This document shows, in pieces, positions 45,961-54,237 of a stretch of DNA of 64,000 nucleotides. The position numbers were made by a program, and so were the translations under genes. The notes below the pieces were generated by a model. It was not told where the DNA came from. It saw nothing but the letters and a program-made list of their open reading frames with translations, and made no database searches. The DNA is taken from contig JBEVCF010000090.1 in NCBI GenBank assembly GCA_040514355.1, positions 13,613-77,612 of the forward strand. The letters are read 5' to 3'. How positions within the stretch are numbered: position 1 is the first letter of the stretch; the number at the start of each line of letters is the position of its first letter. The stretch is from Opacimonas sp040514355. Lineage in GTDB: Bacteria; Pseudomonadota; Gammaproteobacteria; Enterobacterales; Alteromonadaceae.

Positions 45961-46032
45961 TTAACGGTTGCTGATGTATAAAGTTACTTCGAAACCAAGA
46001 CGCATTTCAGTATACTGAGGTTTAGTCCACAT
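45961..46032 (-). CDS. pqqA: PQQ precursor peptide PqqA
   Basis: A 23-residue peptide starting MWTKPQ and ending LYISNR. Glu15 and Tyr19 in FEVTLY are at the exact positions crosslinked by PqqE in known PqqA peptides. GGAG lies 7-10 bp before the ATG on the minus strand. It is the ribosomal precursor whose Glu and Tyr become PQQ. Confidence 0.95.
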   Translation of the reverse strand: MWTKPQYTEMRLGFEVTLYISNR

Positions 46033-46095
46033 AAAAATTACTCCAATTAATATTAACGTTGAATTAACAAAACTCATCATACCCACAAACCACAA

Positions 46096-46120
46096 TAAAA
46101 AAACCCCTACTTTGGGAGGA
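46096..46120 (-). terminator. weak terminator after the M17 aminopeptidase gene
   Basis: On the minus strand a short stem (TCCC with GGGG around AAAGTA, one G-U pair) is followed by seven T. It lies 15-40 bp past the stop at 46135, so pqqA probably has its own promoter or is only partly transcribed from the aminopeptidase gene. Confidence 0.4.
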
Positions 46121-46134
46121 GAAAAGCTCGTTAT

Positions 46135-47739
46135 TTAGCTTTGTTTCTTATCTTTTTTGTTGCGCTTTTTTTGTGTCAATACACGCAAAAACTCAACGAG
46201 CATGGGCACCGTACGACCTGTAGCACTATTACCTTTACCATAGGTAAAGGCCGTGCCGGCAATATCCAAGTGTACCCAGCGATAAGCGTCGGTAAATTTT
46301 GCTAAAAAACAACCCGCGGTTATCGCGCCTGGGGAATTTTGACCTGAGTTTTGCATATCTGCAAAGGGGGAGTCAATAGCACGATGGTATTCTGGCCATA
46401 ACGGCATGGGCCACAATTTGTCATCAGTCGCAAGGCCCGCTTGTTCCAATGCATTGAGTAGGGGGGGGTGGTTGCCAACGGCAAATGTTGCAACACTGCC
46501 GAGACTAGTTATGGCAGCACCTGTTAAGGTTGCAATATCAATTACATATTCTGGGTTATAGCGACCGATATAAGTCAAGGCATCACATAGGACTAAACGC
46601 CCTTCAGCGTCCGTGCTGATCACTTCAATAGTCTGTCCAGACATGCTCGTGAGTATGTCACCGGGACGATATGCCTTGCCATCTGGCATATTCTCCACTC
46701 CCGCTGCCACCCCAACGACATTAATGGGTAATTGTAAGGCTGCAATGGTCTCCATCACCCCCAACACGACTGCCGCACCACACATGTCATAGCGCATGTT
46801 TTCCATCCCATAAGCACCTTTTAGCGAAATCCCACCGGTGTCAAAGGTCACGCCTTTGCCCACCAAGACAACAGGTTTTTGCGTGTATTCAGCGCCGCGA
46901 TACTCTACAATGGTCATGATGCTCTCTCGCTCACTGCCACATCCTACTGCGACATAGGCGCCCATGCCTAAAGCCCGCATCTGCGTTTCATTTAATGCCG
47001 TTGCGTTGATGTTGGGATAACGTGTCGCTAAGTCCTGTGCCGTGTCGTAAAACGTAGTCGGAATACAGTCATTAGGTGCCATATTGCAAAGATCACGACA
47101 AAGTGTTTGCCCGTCATGTAGGGCGAGATATGACTGTGCATCAAATAGCTCAGGGTGCGTGGTATAAAAGGTAAACTCAGTGAGCGCTGATGCTGTTGAC
47201 TGACGTTTATAACGCGTAAACGTATAGCTGTGAGATAGTAACTCTGTAATGAAGACAAAACGCCATGTTTGATTAGCCGCAATCTCGGGGGGGATGAAGA
47301 CATGAAGATGCGCTATGCTTTGTAATACATCATTCTCAAACAGCTTGCGAATTACTGTTTTCAGGGTATGGGCAGAAAGGGTCTGCATATTACCTAAACC
47401 ACATAAAATACCAGTATGGAAAAGCATATTGGCGCAGCCTTGGAACTGCACATGACTCTTTTGTGCCCCAGTAAATCCTTGAGCTTGGCAAATATTAAGC
47501 AACAGCTCAGTGTTACCTGGAAAATCATTTAGAGCTAAGTTTGACTCTTCTGTCGTTGGCCATAACAAGCCTTCTTTGGCATGGTCTGATCTATTGTGTA
47601 CATACAATGTCGCAACAGATTGAAACGAGATATTCACCAGTATGTGCTCAGGTATTGTGTTAAATGATAGCGGCATCATACTGGAAATTGCAGTGGCTGA
47701 CGAGTGTCGCGCTAATTTACGTTTTGTAACAAACCACAA
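46135..47739 (-). CDS. M17 leucyl-aminopeptidase-family protein upstream of pqqA
   Basis: Up to 534 residues; starts at about residue 21 (47679) are also possible and no clear ribosome-binding site decides. The two-metal site is intact: VGKGVTFDTGGISLK, RYDMCGAAVVLG and ISTDAEGRLVLCDALTY (NTDAEGR motif), then DIATLTGAAITSLG. The N-terminal roughly 200 residues are divergent. The same strand and position directly before pqqA suggest it trims peptide remnants in PQQ maturation. A general aminopeptidase role is the alternative. Confidence 0.85.
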   Translation of the reverse strand: MWFVTKRKLARHSSATAISSMMPLSFNTIPEHILVNISFQSVATLYVHNRSDHAKEGLLWPTTEESNLALNDFPGNTELLLNICQAQGFTGAQKSHVQFQGCANMLFHTGILCGLGNMQTLSAHTLKTVIRKLFENDVLQSIAHLHVFIPPEIAANQTWRFVFITELLSHSYTFTRYKRQSTASALTEFTFYTTHPELFDAQSYLALHDGQTLCRDLCNMAPNDCIPTTFYDTAQDLATRYPNINATALNETQMRALGMGAYVAVGCGSERESIMTIVEYRGAEYTQKPVVLVGKGVTFDTGGISLKGAYGMENMRYDMCGAAVVLGVMETIAALQLPINVVGVAAGVENMPDGKAYRPGDILTSMSGQTIEVISTDAEGRLVLCDALTYIGRYNPEYVIDIATLTGAAITSLGSVATFAVGNHPPLLNALEQAGLATDDKLWPMPLWPEYHRAIDSPFADMQNSGQNSPGAITAGCFLAKFTDAYRWVHLDIAGTAFTYGKGNSATGRTVPMLVEFLRVLTQKKRNKKDKKQS

Positions 47740-47779
47740 GACTGAATTCAGATAAAATTCAGTTGATACACGGTATATT

Positions 47780-47811
47780 AAGCGTGTTATTTCAGCAAGC
47801 GTGTTATTTCA
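47780..47811. repeat. tandem 15-bp direct repeat before the VWA/ExbB gene set
   Basis: AAGCGTGTTATTTCA occurs at 47780-47794 and again at 47797-47811, giving a 17-bp period. It lies about 90-125 bp upstream of the first gene of the cluster, in the divergent region shared with the M17 gene. A perfect TTGACA follows at 47850-47855, without a convincing -10 at standard spacing. It could be a regulator-binding pair. Confidence 0.55.
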
Positions 47812-47902
47812 ACGCACTTGTCTATATGGATACACCCTTGCGTTGGTATTTGACAATTTAAGGATTTGTTCAAAACTTTAATAACAAGGCAGGAGTAAAT
47901 AC

Positions 47903-48463
47903 ATGGTTTTATCTATCAATCGCGTTATTGTATCTTCGGTGATTGTGCTATTTTTTTGTGGCTCATCATACGCATGGCAAACTGTTCCCGTTCCTAAAAA
48001 ACCTGCTGATACTTATTATAGTGATTGCTCTGTTGTTAATATCACCAAGCAAGACGAACGCTTATTGACCCGTGAAGAAAAAATCATGCGCCGTAATCAA
48101 TCTTTGTACGACGCCATTGATAATAATGCTCAATGTATGGGCGACGCGTTTGGTACTAGTCGTGAGCAACAAAATGCAGCCGGTGGGGCTGACTCGCTCA
48201 AGGGACAAAACGGCTCCAACATAACAAATGGTGGCAAAGCAGGTAATACTGCCGAACAAGGCCTAGGGCAAGTCGCCAGCACCGATCCTGTGCGACAACA
48301 AAGCACGCGTCCAGAACAAGCGGGACCTGGTGCGGAAAACCAAGTGGTAACGGGCAGTAATGCAGGGCCTTGTGCGCTGTACAAAGAATTACTGGCTGAG
48401 GCAACCACGCCCGAAGAAACTGAGTTTTATCAAAAAGAATTAAAAAAATACGGGTGTAAGTAG
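47903..48463 (+). CDS. small secreted four-cysteine protein, first gene of the putative envelope machine
   Basis: 186 residues. AGGAG lies 8 bp before the ATG. A signal peptide ends at SSYAWQ. The mature protein has a charged N-terminal part (about 45-85), a Gly/Asn/Gln-rich low-complexity middle (about 95-150), and exactly four cysteines (YSDCS, NAQCMG, GPCALY and the penultimate Cys) that could form two disulfides. I do not recognise the family. It lies 42 bp before the lipoprotein gene on the same strand and is likely cotranscribed. Confidence 0.75.
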   Translation: MVLSINRVIVSSVIVLFFCGSSYAWQTVPVPKKPADTYYSDCSVVNITKQDERLLTREEKIMRRNQSLYDAIDNNAQCMGDAFGTSREQQNAAGGADSLKGQNGSNITNGGKAGNTAEQGLGQVASTDPVRQQSTRPEQAGPGAENQVVTGSNAGPCALYKELLAEATTPEETEFYQKELKKYGCK

Positions 48464-48505
48464 CACGCGAGAAACCCTGTATTGCTGATAGTGAAAGGAA
48501 AATCT

Positions 48506-49778
48506 ATGAATGTTCGTACATTAACGCGTCACACACTTGTCATTGCTGTTACCGCGTTGGTGGCATTGAGTGGTTGCTCATCCACCTCGAAATCCAGTAC
48601 AACGGTTGGTCCTTTAAAAGTGGGTCCGGGGGCTTACATCCCGCAAGGCAGTGTGAAAAAAGAATACACTTACCACTCTGATATCTTTTTAGATGTGGCG
48701 ATTCCGGTATTCGACCCTGGTTTTCCCAAAGATGAGAACGGGAATATTGATGATGCGAAAGTGTTAGAGCAAAACATTTGGCCGCAAATCCGTCGCACAG
48801 AGGCCAAGCGCTTTGCCGTCGAAACCAAAAAAGCGCTCGCTAAAACCGCGTCTTTTGGGCGTGTCAATGTCACCCCCACGACTAATACCAGTGCCGATTT
48901 GTTTGTGTTGGGTAAAATCATCCGCTCTGACGTCAAACACCTGGAATTAGAGGTTACCGTTATCGATGGTAGAGGCAAATTCTGGGGTAAAAAAACCTTT
49001 GAAAATGAGGTGTCAAAGGGATTCTATCGCGACCAAGCGCGAAAGGACCAAAACCCTCATGCTAACCTATATGTGGAAATCGCCGATTACGTTCATGGCA
49101 TGCTCGTGAAAAAATCTGAAGCAGAAAAGGCGCGGATCCAAACCGTCAGCGATATTTTATATGCTAACACGTACAGCCCAGAAACGTTTTCAGAATACAT
49201 AGTGGTCGATGAGAATTATCGCAGCAATGGTGGGTATCAGCAAAGCGATGTGGTGGCTTTACCTGATCCGAATAACCCCATGTTAAAACGCATTGAAGCG
49301 TTGAAGGCGCAAGATGAGATGTTTGTTGATAATTTGCAAGACAACTTTGATTTGTTCTCGGCGAACACCCACGATGCGTATCGCACCTATCAACGCGAAA
49401 CCCTGCCTATCATCGAAAAAATTGAACGTGAAAAAACCAAGCGCACAGTCAGTCAAGTCGCGACANNNNNNNNNNGCGTCGATTTTGCTGAGCAAAAATT
49501 CGCGTTCAACCGCAGGGCAAGTGGGCAGCGCGATTGCGGGCGTGGCGGCAGCCAAAACACTCATAGATGCCGTGCAAAGCAATGATGAAATTGCCAAACA
49601 TCGCGGTTTGTTTACGGAGATGGGAGAAAATTTAGACGTGGAAGTGTCACCACAAGTCCTAGAGTTCAACGAACAAGAGATCGAATTGACAGGTACCGCG
49701 GGTGAACAATATGAGCAATGGAAAGCACATTTGTTCGAAATTTATGAGCTTGAAGCGACCCCAGATACACAACTGTAG
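48506..49778 (+). CDS. lipoprotein of the putative envelope machine, split by an assembly gap
   Basis: The ATG at 48506 follows GAAAGGAAA. The lipobox LSGC puts the lipidated Cys at 24, followed by SSTSKSSTT, so an outer-membrane lipoprotein is likely. The middle contains ADLFVLGKIIRSD and LELEVTVIDGRGKFWGKKTF, reminiscent of LpoB/CsgG-like folds (weak inference). The frame breaks only because the 10-N placeholder at 49466 is not a multiple of three. Downstream, ASILLSKNSRSTAGQ to the stop at 49778 continues the same protein, giving about 420 residues. The stop abuts the next ATG. Confidence 0.8.
49466..49475. other. assembly gap (10 N) causing artificial frameshift in the lipoprotein gene
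   Basis: Codons begin exactly at 49466 on the left and at 49476 on the right. The true missing length must therefore be a multiple of three, not ten. Confidence 0.95.
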
Positions 49779-51266
49779 ATGAGTAGTAAATTTCACGCCG
49801 AAGTTGAGGCGCACCAGCAAAAACTGCGTAAGACTGCCGGTATTATCAGTGGTGTGTGCATTGCGCTCGTCCTTGTTGTTAGCGCAGTCTATTGGTGGCC
49901 TGAGTCAGCCTTTACCAACCAAGATATGACGGTAGAGTCGCAGGATATTGCACCCTCTTCACTAGCCTCATCAGCGCCTTTAGTGAGGTCTCAAGTTGCA
50001 CAACCGTCAAACCAGACGCGTCTGGCTTTACAAGGGCGCTTGGCGGAACTTGATACGGCGTTGCAAGCCCAACGCACCGAACCAGGCTTACAAACCTTCG
50101 GCGCAGAAGCGTTGGCTGAATTTGGTCTGACTCTCGACAAGGCTTATGCTGCTTATGCTATGGGAGAGTATGAGCAAACTGATTTGCTGTTGTCTGCGTT
50201 AGAGATTGAAATGCCAGCTTTGCAACTGAGCTGGCAAGAAACGTATCAAGCACGGCATGAAGCCGCCATAGCAGAATATCAAGAGGCACTTGTGCCCGAC
50301 AATTTACACGCGACACGCAATATCACACAAGCGCGTTTATACAATCAACAAACGCTTGATTTAGCCCCTAATTATCCAGCAGCTCTGCAGTTGCAACAGC
50401 AAATTTTGGTTTTACCTGAAATGCGCCGTGCATTTGAAACGTTGCGGGTGGCTGAAGTGGAAAATAATCTGAGTAAAAAAATACGTGCAGCTGAGGCCTT
50501 ATTAGCTTTGGATAGCACGCAAAGTGAGACGAAACAAAAATTGCAACAGTGGCGTAAATTAGCCACAGAACAAGAGTTTCAACGCCATCTACAAGCAGCT
50601 GTTAACGCGTTCGATCAAGGGGATATTGCTCAAGCCCAAACACAGCTAGTTAAGGCACAGGCTATTGAACCAAATAGCCAAGCAGTGGCTGATTTGGCTG
50701 TGCAAATTGAGGCCAAACAAGCCCAATCCAGCGCGCAAACCACCCAACAACGCCTGACGATGTTAGCGCAATTAGATGACTGGCCCAGTGTGCAGCGTAT
50801 GGCCCAAAGAGCACTGGCACAATATCCTGATGATTTAACCGCGCAGAGTTATTTGGATCTCAGTACCCAAATTTTATCAGGCCAGCGCGACGTGGCGCAG
50901 TTCCTCAGTCGCCCTGAGCGTTTGCAAGATCCCGGTATTGCCGACTTTGCTGCCAGTCGGATCGCTGAGCTGACACCCTTGTTAGCGTATTCTGATGGAC
51001 TGAGCCAACAGACCCAAACGCTCAAATCTTTGCTCGCTGAGCAAACCGCTAAAGTCACTATATACCTAAAAAGTGATAACCGCAGTGACTTATCGGTACA
51101 AGGTATAGGGCAAATTGGTAAAACGCGTTCGCGCACATTGGATTTGCCACCCGGTGAATATGTATTTGTAGCCAAGCGTGAGGGCTATCGTACAAAACGC
51201 CAAAACATTGTGATAGTGCAAGGTCTCGACATTGTGGTTGAGTTATATTGTGATGAACGGATTTAG
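49779..51266 (+). CDS. membrane-anchored helical-repeat protein with C-terminal PEGA-like domain
   Basis: 495 residues. One N-terminal membrane helix (about 20-42, ISGVCIALVLVVSAVYWW) leaves a short cytoplasmic tail. The periplasmic part is Ala/Gln/Leu-rich helical, TPR-like (for example AVNAFDQGDIAQAQTQLVKA). The end is a beta-rich PEGA-like domain (about 425-495) with DLPPGEYVFVAKREGYRTKR. Its ATG directly follows the lipoprotein stop, indicating coupling. It probably scaffolds the complex at the inner membrane and contacts peptidoglycan or periplasmic partners. The specific function is unknown. Confidence 0.78.
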   Translation: MSSKFHAEVEAHQQKLRKTAGIISGVCIALVLVVSAVYWWPESAFTNQDMTVESQDIAPSSLASSAPLVRSQVAQPSNQTRLALQGRLAELDTALQAQRTEPGLQTFGAEALAEFGLTLDKAYAAYAMGEYEQTDLLLSALEIEMPALQLSWQETYQARHEAAIAEYQEALVPDNLHATRNITQARLYNQQTLDLAPNYPAALQLQQQILVLPEMRRAFETLRVAEVENNLSKKIRAAEALLALDSTQSETKQKLQQWRKLATEQEFQRHLQAAVNAFDQGDIAQAQTQLVKAQAIEPNSQAVADLAVQIEAKQAQSSAQTTQQRLTMLAQLDDWPSVQRMAQRALAQYPDDLTAQSYLDLSTQILSGQRDVAQFLSRPERLQDPGIADFAASRIAELTPLLAYSDGLSQQTQTLKSLLAEQTAKVTIYLKSDNRSDLSVQGIGQIGKTRSRTLDLPPGEYVFVAKREGYRTKRQNIVIVQGLDIVVELYCDERI

Positions 51267-51282
51267 ACTCAAGGAGTGTTGA

Positions 51283-53331
51283 GTGAGTATTGATGCAACA
51301 TTAGCCAAGCAACAACGCAAAACGCGCAGTACCGCCCTGATTGTCAGCGTTGTACTTGGGGTATTTATCGTGTTGTATGTGCTGTGGTTGGGCTTTGCCA
51401 AAGGGCATGAGATCAAGGTATTGCCACAGGCGATTACCACACAAGCCAGTATCAACATTCAAGAAGGTGTGGGGTTAACGCTTGGCTCTAAGGTGTATAC
51501 GCTAGGCGGCAATGTGCAAATTGCGGTTGCCGCACCGAAGTACCAAACTCAGCAGGTACTGATAGCCAGCGATGCAGCTCAGAATTTGACGGTTACGCTC
51601 ACCCCCATGCCCGGCGTGTTAGAAGCGCGGACTGAACCTTTAAGTGAAGAAACAACGTGGCTGTTAGACGATAAAGTCGTAGCGGTGGGGGCAAAGTATG
51701 AGGCTGAATTAGCACCTGGCGAATATACACTCGGGATTGAGCATCCTTTTTATGAAGACCAAACCCAAGCTGTGACACTCGCGAGCACTGAAACGACTGA
51801 CACTGTACTGAACCTTACGCCCATCAATGCAACGCTTGCACTACAAGCATCCAGAGCAGATGCGCTGTTTACCTTGACTAACAACAATACTGAGCAAGTA
51901 TTGACGTACAATGAGGCTGGGCAATACACCCTGCGGGCTGGGTCATATTCCGTGGTTGTCAGCGCTGAGGGGTATCAAACGATCAATGACGCTTTGCTAT
52001 TAACCCAGACTCAACCGAGCGCAAGCAGAAACTACCAAATGCAACCCCAGCGCTATAGCTTGCCGGTTGCTGTTTCACCTGCTGGTGGGACATTAGTTGT
52101 CAACGGTCAAGAGCAGATATTAGCTGAACAACAAACTCACATCACCGTCAGCGTTGCGCGCAATCAAAGTACCACGTTGCGCTATAGCAAACCGGGCTTT
52201 TTGGCGCAAACCCAAACGGTGCAGGTAGGCAAAAGCGACCGTCCTCAAGCGAACTTGACGCTTGAGCGTGGGCTTGGTGAGGTGATTTTTTCTGCCGACG
52301 TACCGGCTGAGGTGTGGCTCGATGGCAAACGAATAGGCAACACGCCACAGCAAATGCGCTTATCTACCATTGCTCGCACCGTTGAGTTTCGCCGTCCTTT
52401 TTACCGTACCCAAACACACACCTTTACGCCTCGACACAATGACACCACACGGATTGCAGTAACCATGCAAACCGAATATGCGGCGCGTCGAGCAGCTGGT
52501 ATACCCACCGCTGCACAACAACTCGGTATTGCGCTAAAAGCATTCCAACCCGATGAGGTCACATTAGGTTCGCCAGTCAACGAAGCGGGGCGTCGCAGTG
52601 ATGAACATCCAGTCAAAGTTACCTTTACTCGCCCTATTTTAGTCGCGAAACACGAGATCACCGAAGGTCAATTTGAGGCGATGCAACGCTTGCCCGATCC
52701 GATGAGTTTGCAAGGTAACATCACCGTGACGGCCAATCACCCGCTCCCGCAAACTAACGTGACGTGGATGCAGGCGATTGCGTTTTGTAATTGGTTATCA
52801 GCCTTAGAAGCATTGCCACCGTTTTACAATATTCAAAATGGACAGTTGGTCGGCGTTAACCCAGAAGCTACCGGTTATCGCTTGCTAACCGAAGCAGAAT
52901 GGGAGTGGTTAGGCAAAGCCGCGAACCGTGCCACCCCGACTAAATACGTCTGGGGTAATCGCGATAAGGTTGCGCGTAATCATGGCAATGTTGCGGATCA
53001 ATCGTTACAAGGTAAACAGTCGTTTTTCTTTGGTGGTGTTAATGATGGTTATGCCGAAAAAGCGCCGGTCGGTTCATTCAAAGCAGATCGCACGGGCTTA
53101 TATGATTTGGCTGGGAACGTGGCAGAATGGGTACATGATCGCTATACCCTGACACCCCCTTCCGCCGGTGCAAAAGTGGATTATTTGGGGATGACTCGTG
53201 GCAATAAACGGGTCATCAAAGGCGGTTCCTATGCCACAGGGCGACTGAAATCCTTGCGTGTCGCGCATCGTCAAAGTGGTTGGGGAGCCGATCCTGCGGT
53301 CGGATTTCGTATAGCGAGGTATATTAAATAA
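51283..53331 (+). CDS. membrane-anchored PEGA-repeat protein with C-terminal FGE/SUMF1-fold domain (non-catalytic)
   Basis: 682 residues from a GTG at 51283 with AAGGAG 6 bp upstream. A membrane helix (about 16-40) is followed by four or more PEGA-type beta repeats (for example LAPGEYTLGIEHPFY, LRAGSYSVVVSAEGYQ, VWLDGKRIGNTPQQM). From about 420 to 682 is a SUMF1 domain: HEITEGQFEAM, YRLLTEAEWEWLG, GLYDLAGNVAEWVHD, KGGSYATG and GFRIARY. The Cys residues of true formylglycine-generating enzymes are absent (RVAHRQSGWG at that place), so it is likely structural, like GldK/GldJ. The stop overlaps the next small gene as TAATG. Confidence 0.88.
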   Translation: MSIDATLAKQQRKTRSTALIVSVVLGVFIVLYVLWLGFAKGHEIKVLPQAITTQASINIQEGVGLTLGSKVYTLGGNVQIAVAAPKYQTQQVLIASDAAQNLTVTLTPMPGVLEARTEPLSEETTWLLDDKVVAVGAKYEAELAPGEYTLGIEHPFYEDQTQAVTLASTETTDTVLNLTPINATLALQASRADALFTLTNNNTEQVLTYNEAGQYTLRAGSYSVVVSAEGYQTINDALLLTQTQPSASRNYQMQPQRYSLPVAVSPAGGTLVVNGQEQILAEQQTHITVSVARNQSTTLRYSKPGFLAQTQTVQVGKSDRPQANLTLERGLGEVIFSADVPAEVWLDGKRIGNTPQQMRLSTIARTVEFRRPFYRTQTHTFTPRHNDTTRIAVTMQTEYAARRAAGIPTAAQQLGIALKAFQPDEVTLGSPVNEAGRRSDEHPVKVTFTRPILVAKHEITEGQFEAMQRLPDPMSLQGNITVTANHPLPQTNVTWMQAIAFCNWLSALEALPPFYNIQNGQLVGVNPEATGYRLLTEAEWEWLGKAANRATPTKYVWGNRDKVARNHGNVADQSLQGKQSFFFGGVNDGYAEKAPVGSFKADRTGLYDLAGNVAEWVHDRYTLTPPSAGAKVDYLGMTRGNKRVIKGGSYATGRLKSLRVAHRQSGWGADPAVGFRIARYIK

Positions 53332-53453
53332 TGCCAAAAATAACCAAACGCATATGGCTTATGGTACTGGTGTGTGTGTTGTTATCGTCTGCGGTAACCG
53401 CAAGCATTGTCATTGGTCTAGATGCACCGGCTGACTTCCCAGTGGACATTTAA
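53331..53453 (+). CDS. 40-residue single-span membrane peptide
   Basis: ATG at 53331 overlaps the preceding stop (TAATG), and its own stop at 53451-53453 is part of the TAAGGAGA ribosome-binding site of the next gene. The peptide begins MPKITKR, has one hydrophobic segment (WLMVLVCVLLSSAVTASIVI) and ends DAPADFPVDI. Tight packing on both sides argues for real translation. It may be a small subunit or a spacer keeping ribosomes moving to the channel gene. Confidence 0.65.
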   Translation: MPKITKRIWLMVLVCVLLSSAVTASIVIGLDAPADFPVDI

Positions 53454-53463
53454 GGAGAAATTT

Positions 53464-54225
53464 ATGCACAACGCCAATATGAATCCACCGTGGTTGGTAT
53501 CGTTCGGGGTCTTACTTGTGATGGCGACCCTTATTCATTTTTTATTTGCCGGTGTCATCCGACCTAACGCAGAACTAGCCTTAGCAGCCTCTGGCACAGC
53601 GGGCATGAGTAGCTTGAGTGTGATTTTCAAGGATTATGAACAGCAGATCTGTGTCACACTGATGCTGTTTTGTCTGTTTTTGATGGGCTACAAATTGTGG
53701 AAGTTGCTCGGTGAAGAAGGGATATATGCCTACGATTACTTAGAGGATTTTGATAAATCAGAACCACTTGATATCAAGGCGGCACTGACTAGTTTGCAGG
53801 CCAGTGATTATGCCCACACCCCAGCTATGACGACCTGGATCAACTGTTTGACTCGTTTTCATCACACGAGCAATGTACAGCATGCCGCTGAGGCGATCAG
53901 CGCATCAATTGATACCTTAGCAATGCAGTTGGAGTCGGGTAATAATATGATCAAATACATCATTTGGGCGATCCCGAGTATTGGCTTTGTGGGTACGGTG
54001 CGCGGCATAGGTCAAGCGCTTACCCAAGCTGATCAAGCCTTAGCCGGGGATATCAGTGGGATGACTGCTTCATTGGGGGTCGCGTTTAATTCTACCTTGG
54101 TGGCTTTGCTCATCTCGTTGTTACTCATGTTGGTGTTGCATGTGTTACACAACCGACAAGATCGTATGCTACTGCGTACCCAAGCGTCGTGTGAAAACAA
54201 TCTGTTATCACATTTGCACAACTAA
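53464..54225 (+). CDS. MotA/TolQ/ExbB-family proton channel subunit
   Basis: 253 residues from the ATG at 53464 (AAGGAGA upstream). Four membrane segments: about 9-30, 60-82, 160-185 and 200-225. The diagnostic pore region is WAIPSIGFVGTVRGIGQALTQA and ASLGVAFNSTLVALLISLLLML, matching TM2/TM3 of ExbB/TolQ and TM3/TM4 of MotA. It should form a pentameric proton channel around a dimer of single-helix partners. The two following VWA proteins supply suitable helices. No gene for a normal ExbD/TolR or MotB is present. Confidence 0.9.
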   Translation: MHNANMNPPWLVSFGVLLVMATLIHFLFAGVIRPNAELALAASGTAGMSSLSVIFKDYEQQICVTLMLFCLFLMGYKLWKLLGEEGIYAYDYLEDFDKSEPLDIKAALTSLQASDYAHTPAMTTWINCLTRFHHTSNVQHAAEAISASIDTLAMQLESGNNMIKYIIWAIPSIGFVGTVRGIGQALTQADQALAGDISGMTASLGVAFNSTLVALLISLLLMLVLHVLHNRQDRMLLRTQASCENNLLSHLHN

Positions 54226-54237
54226 GTTGAATGAGTC

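Noticed and set aside
51283..53331. Considered an active sulfatase-maturing formylglycine-generating enzyme
   Set aside because: The catalytic/copper cysteines are missing and no sulfatase is encoded in the window.
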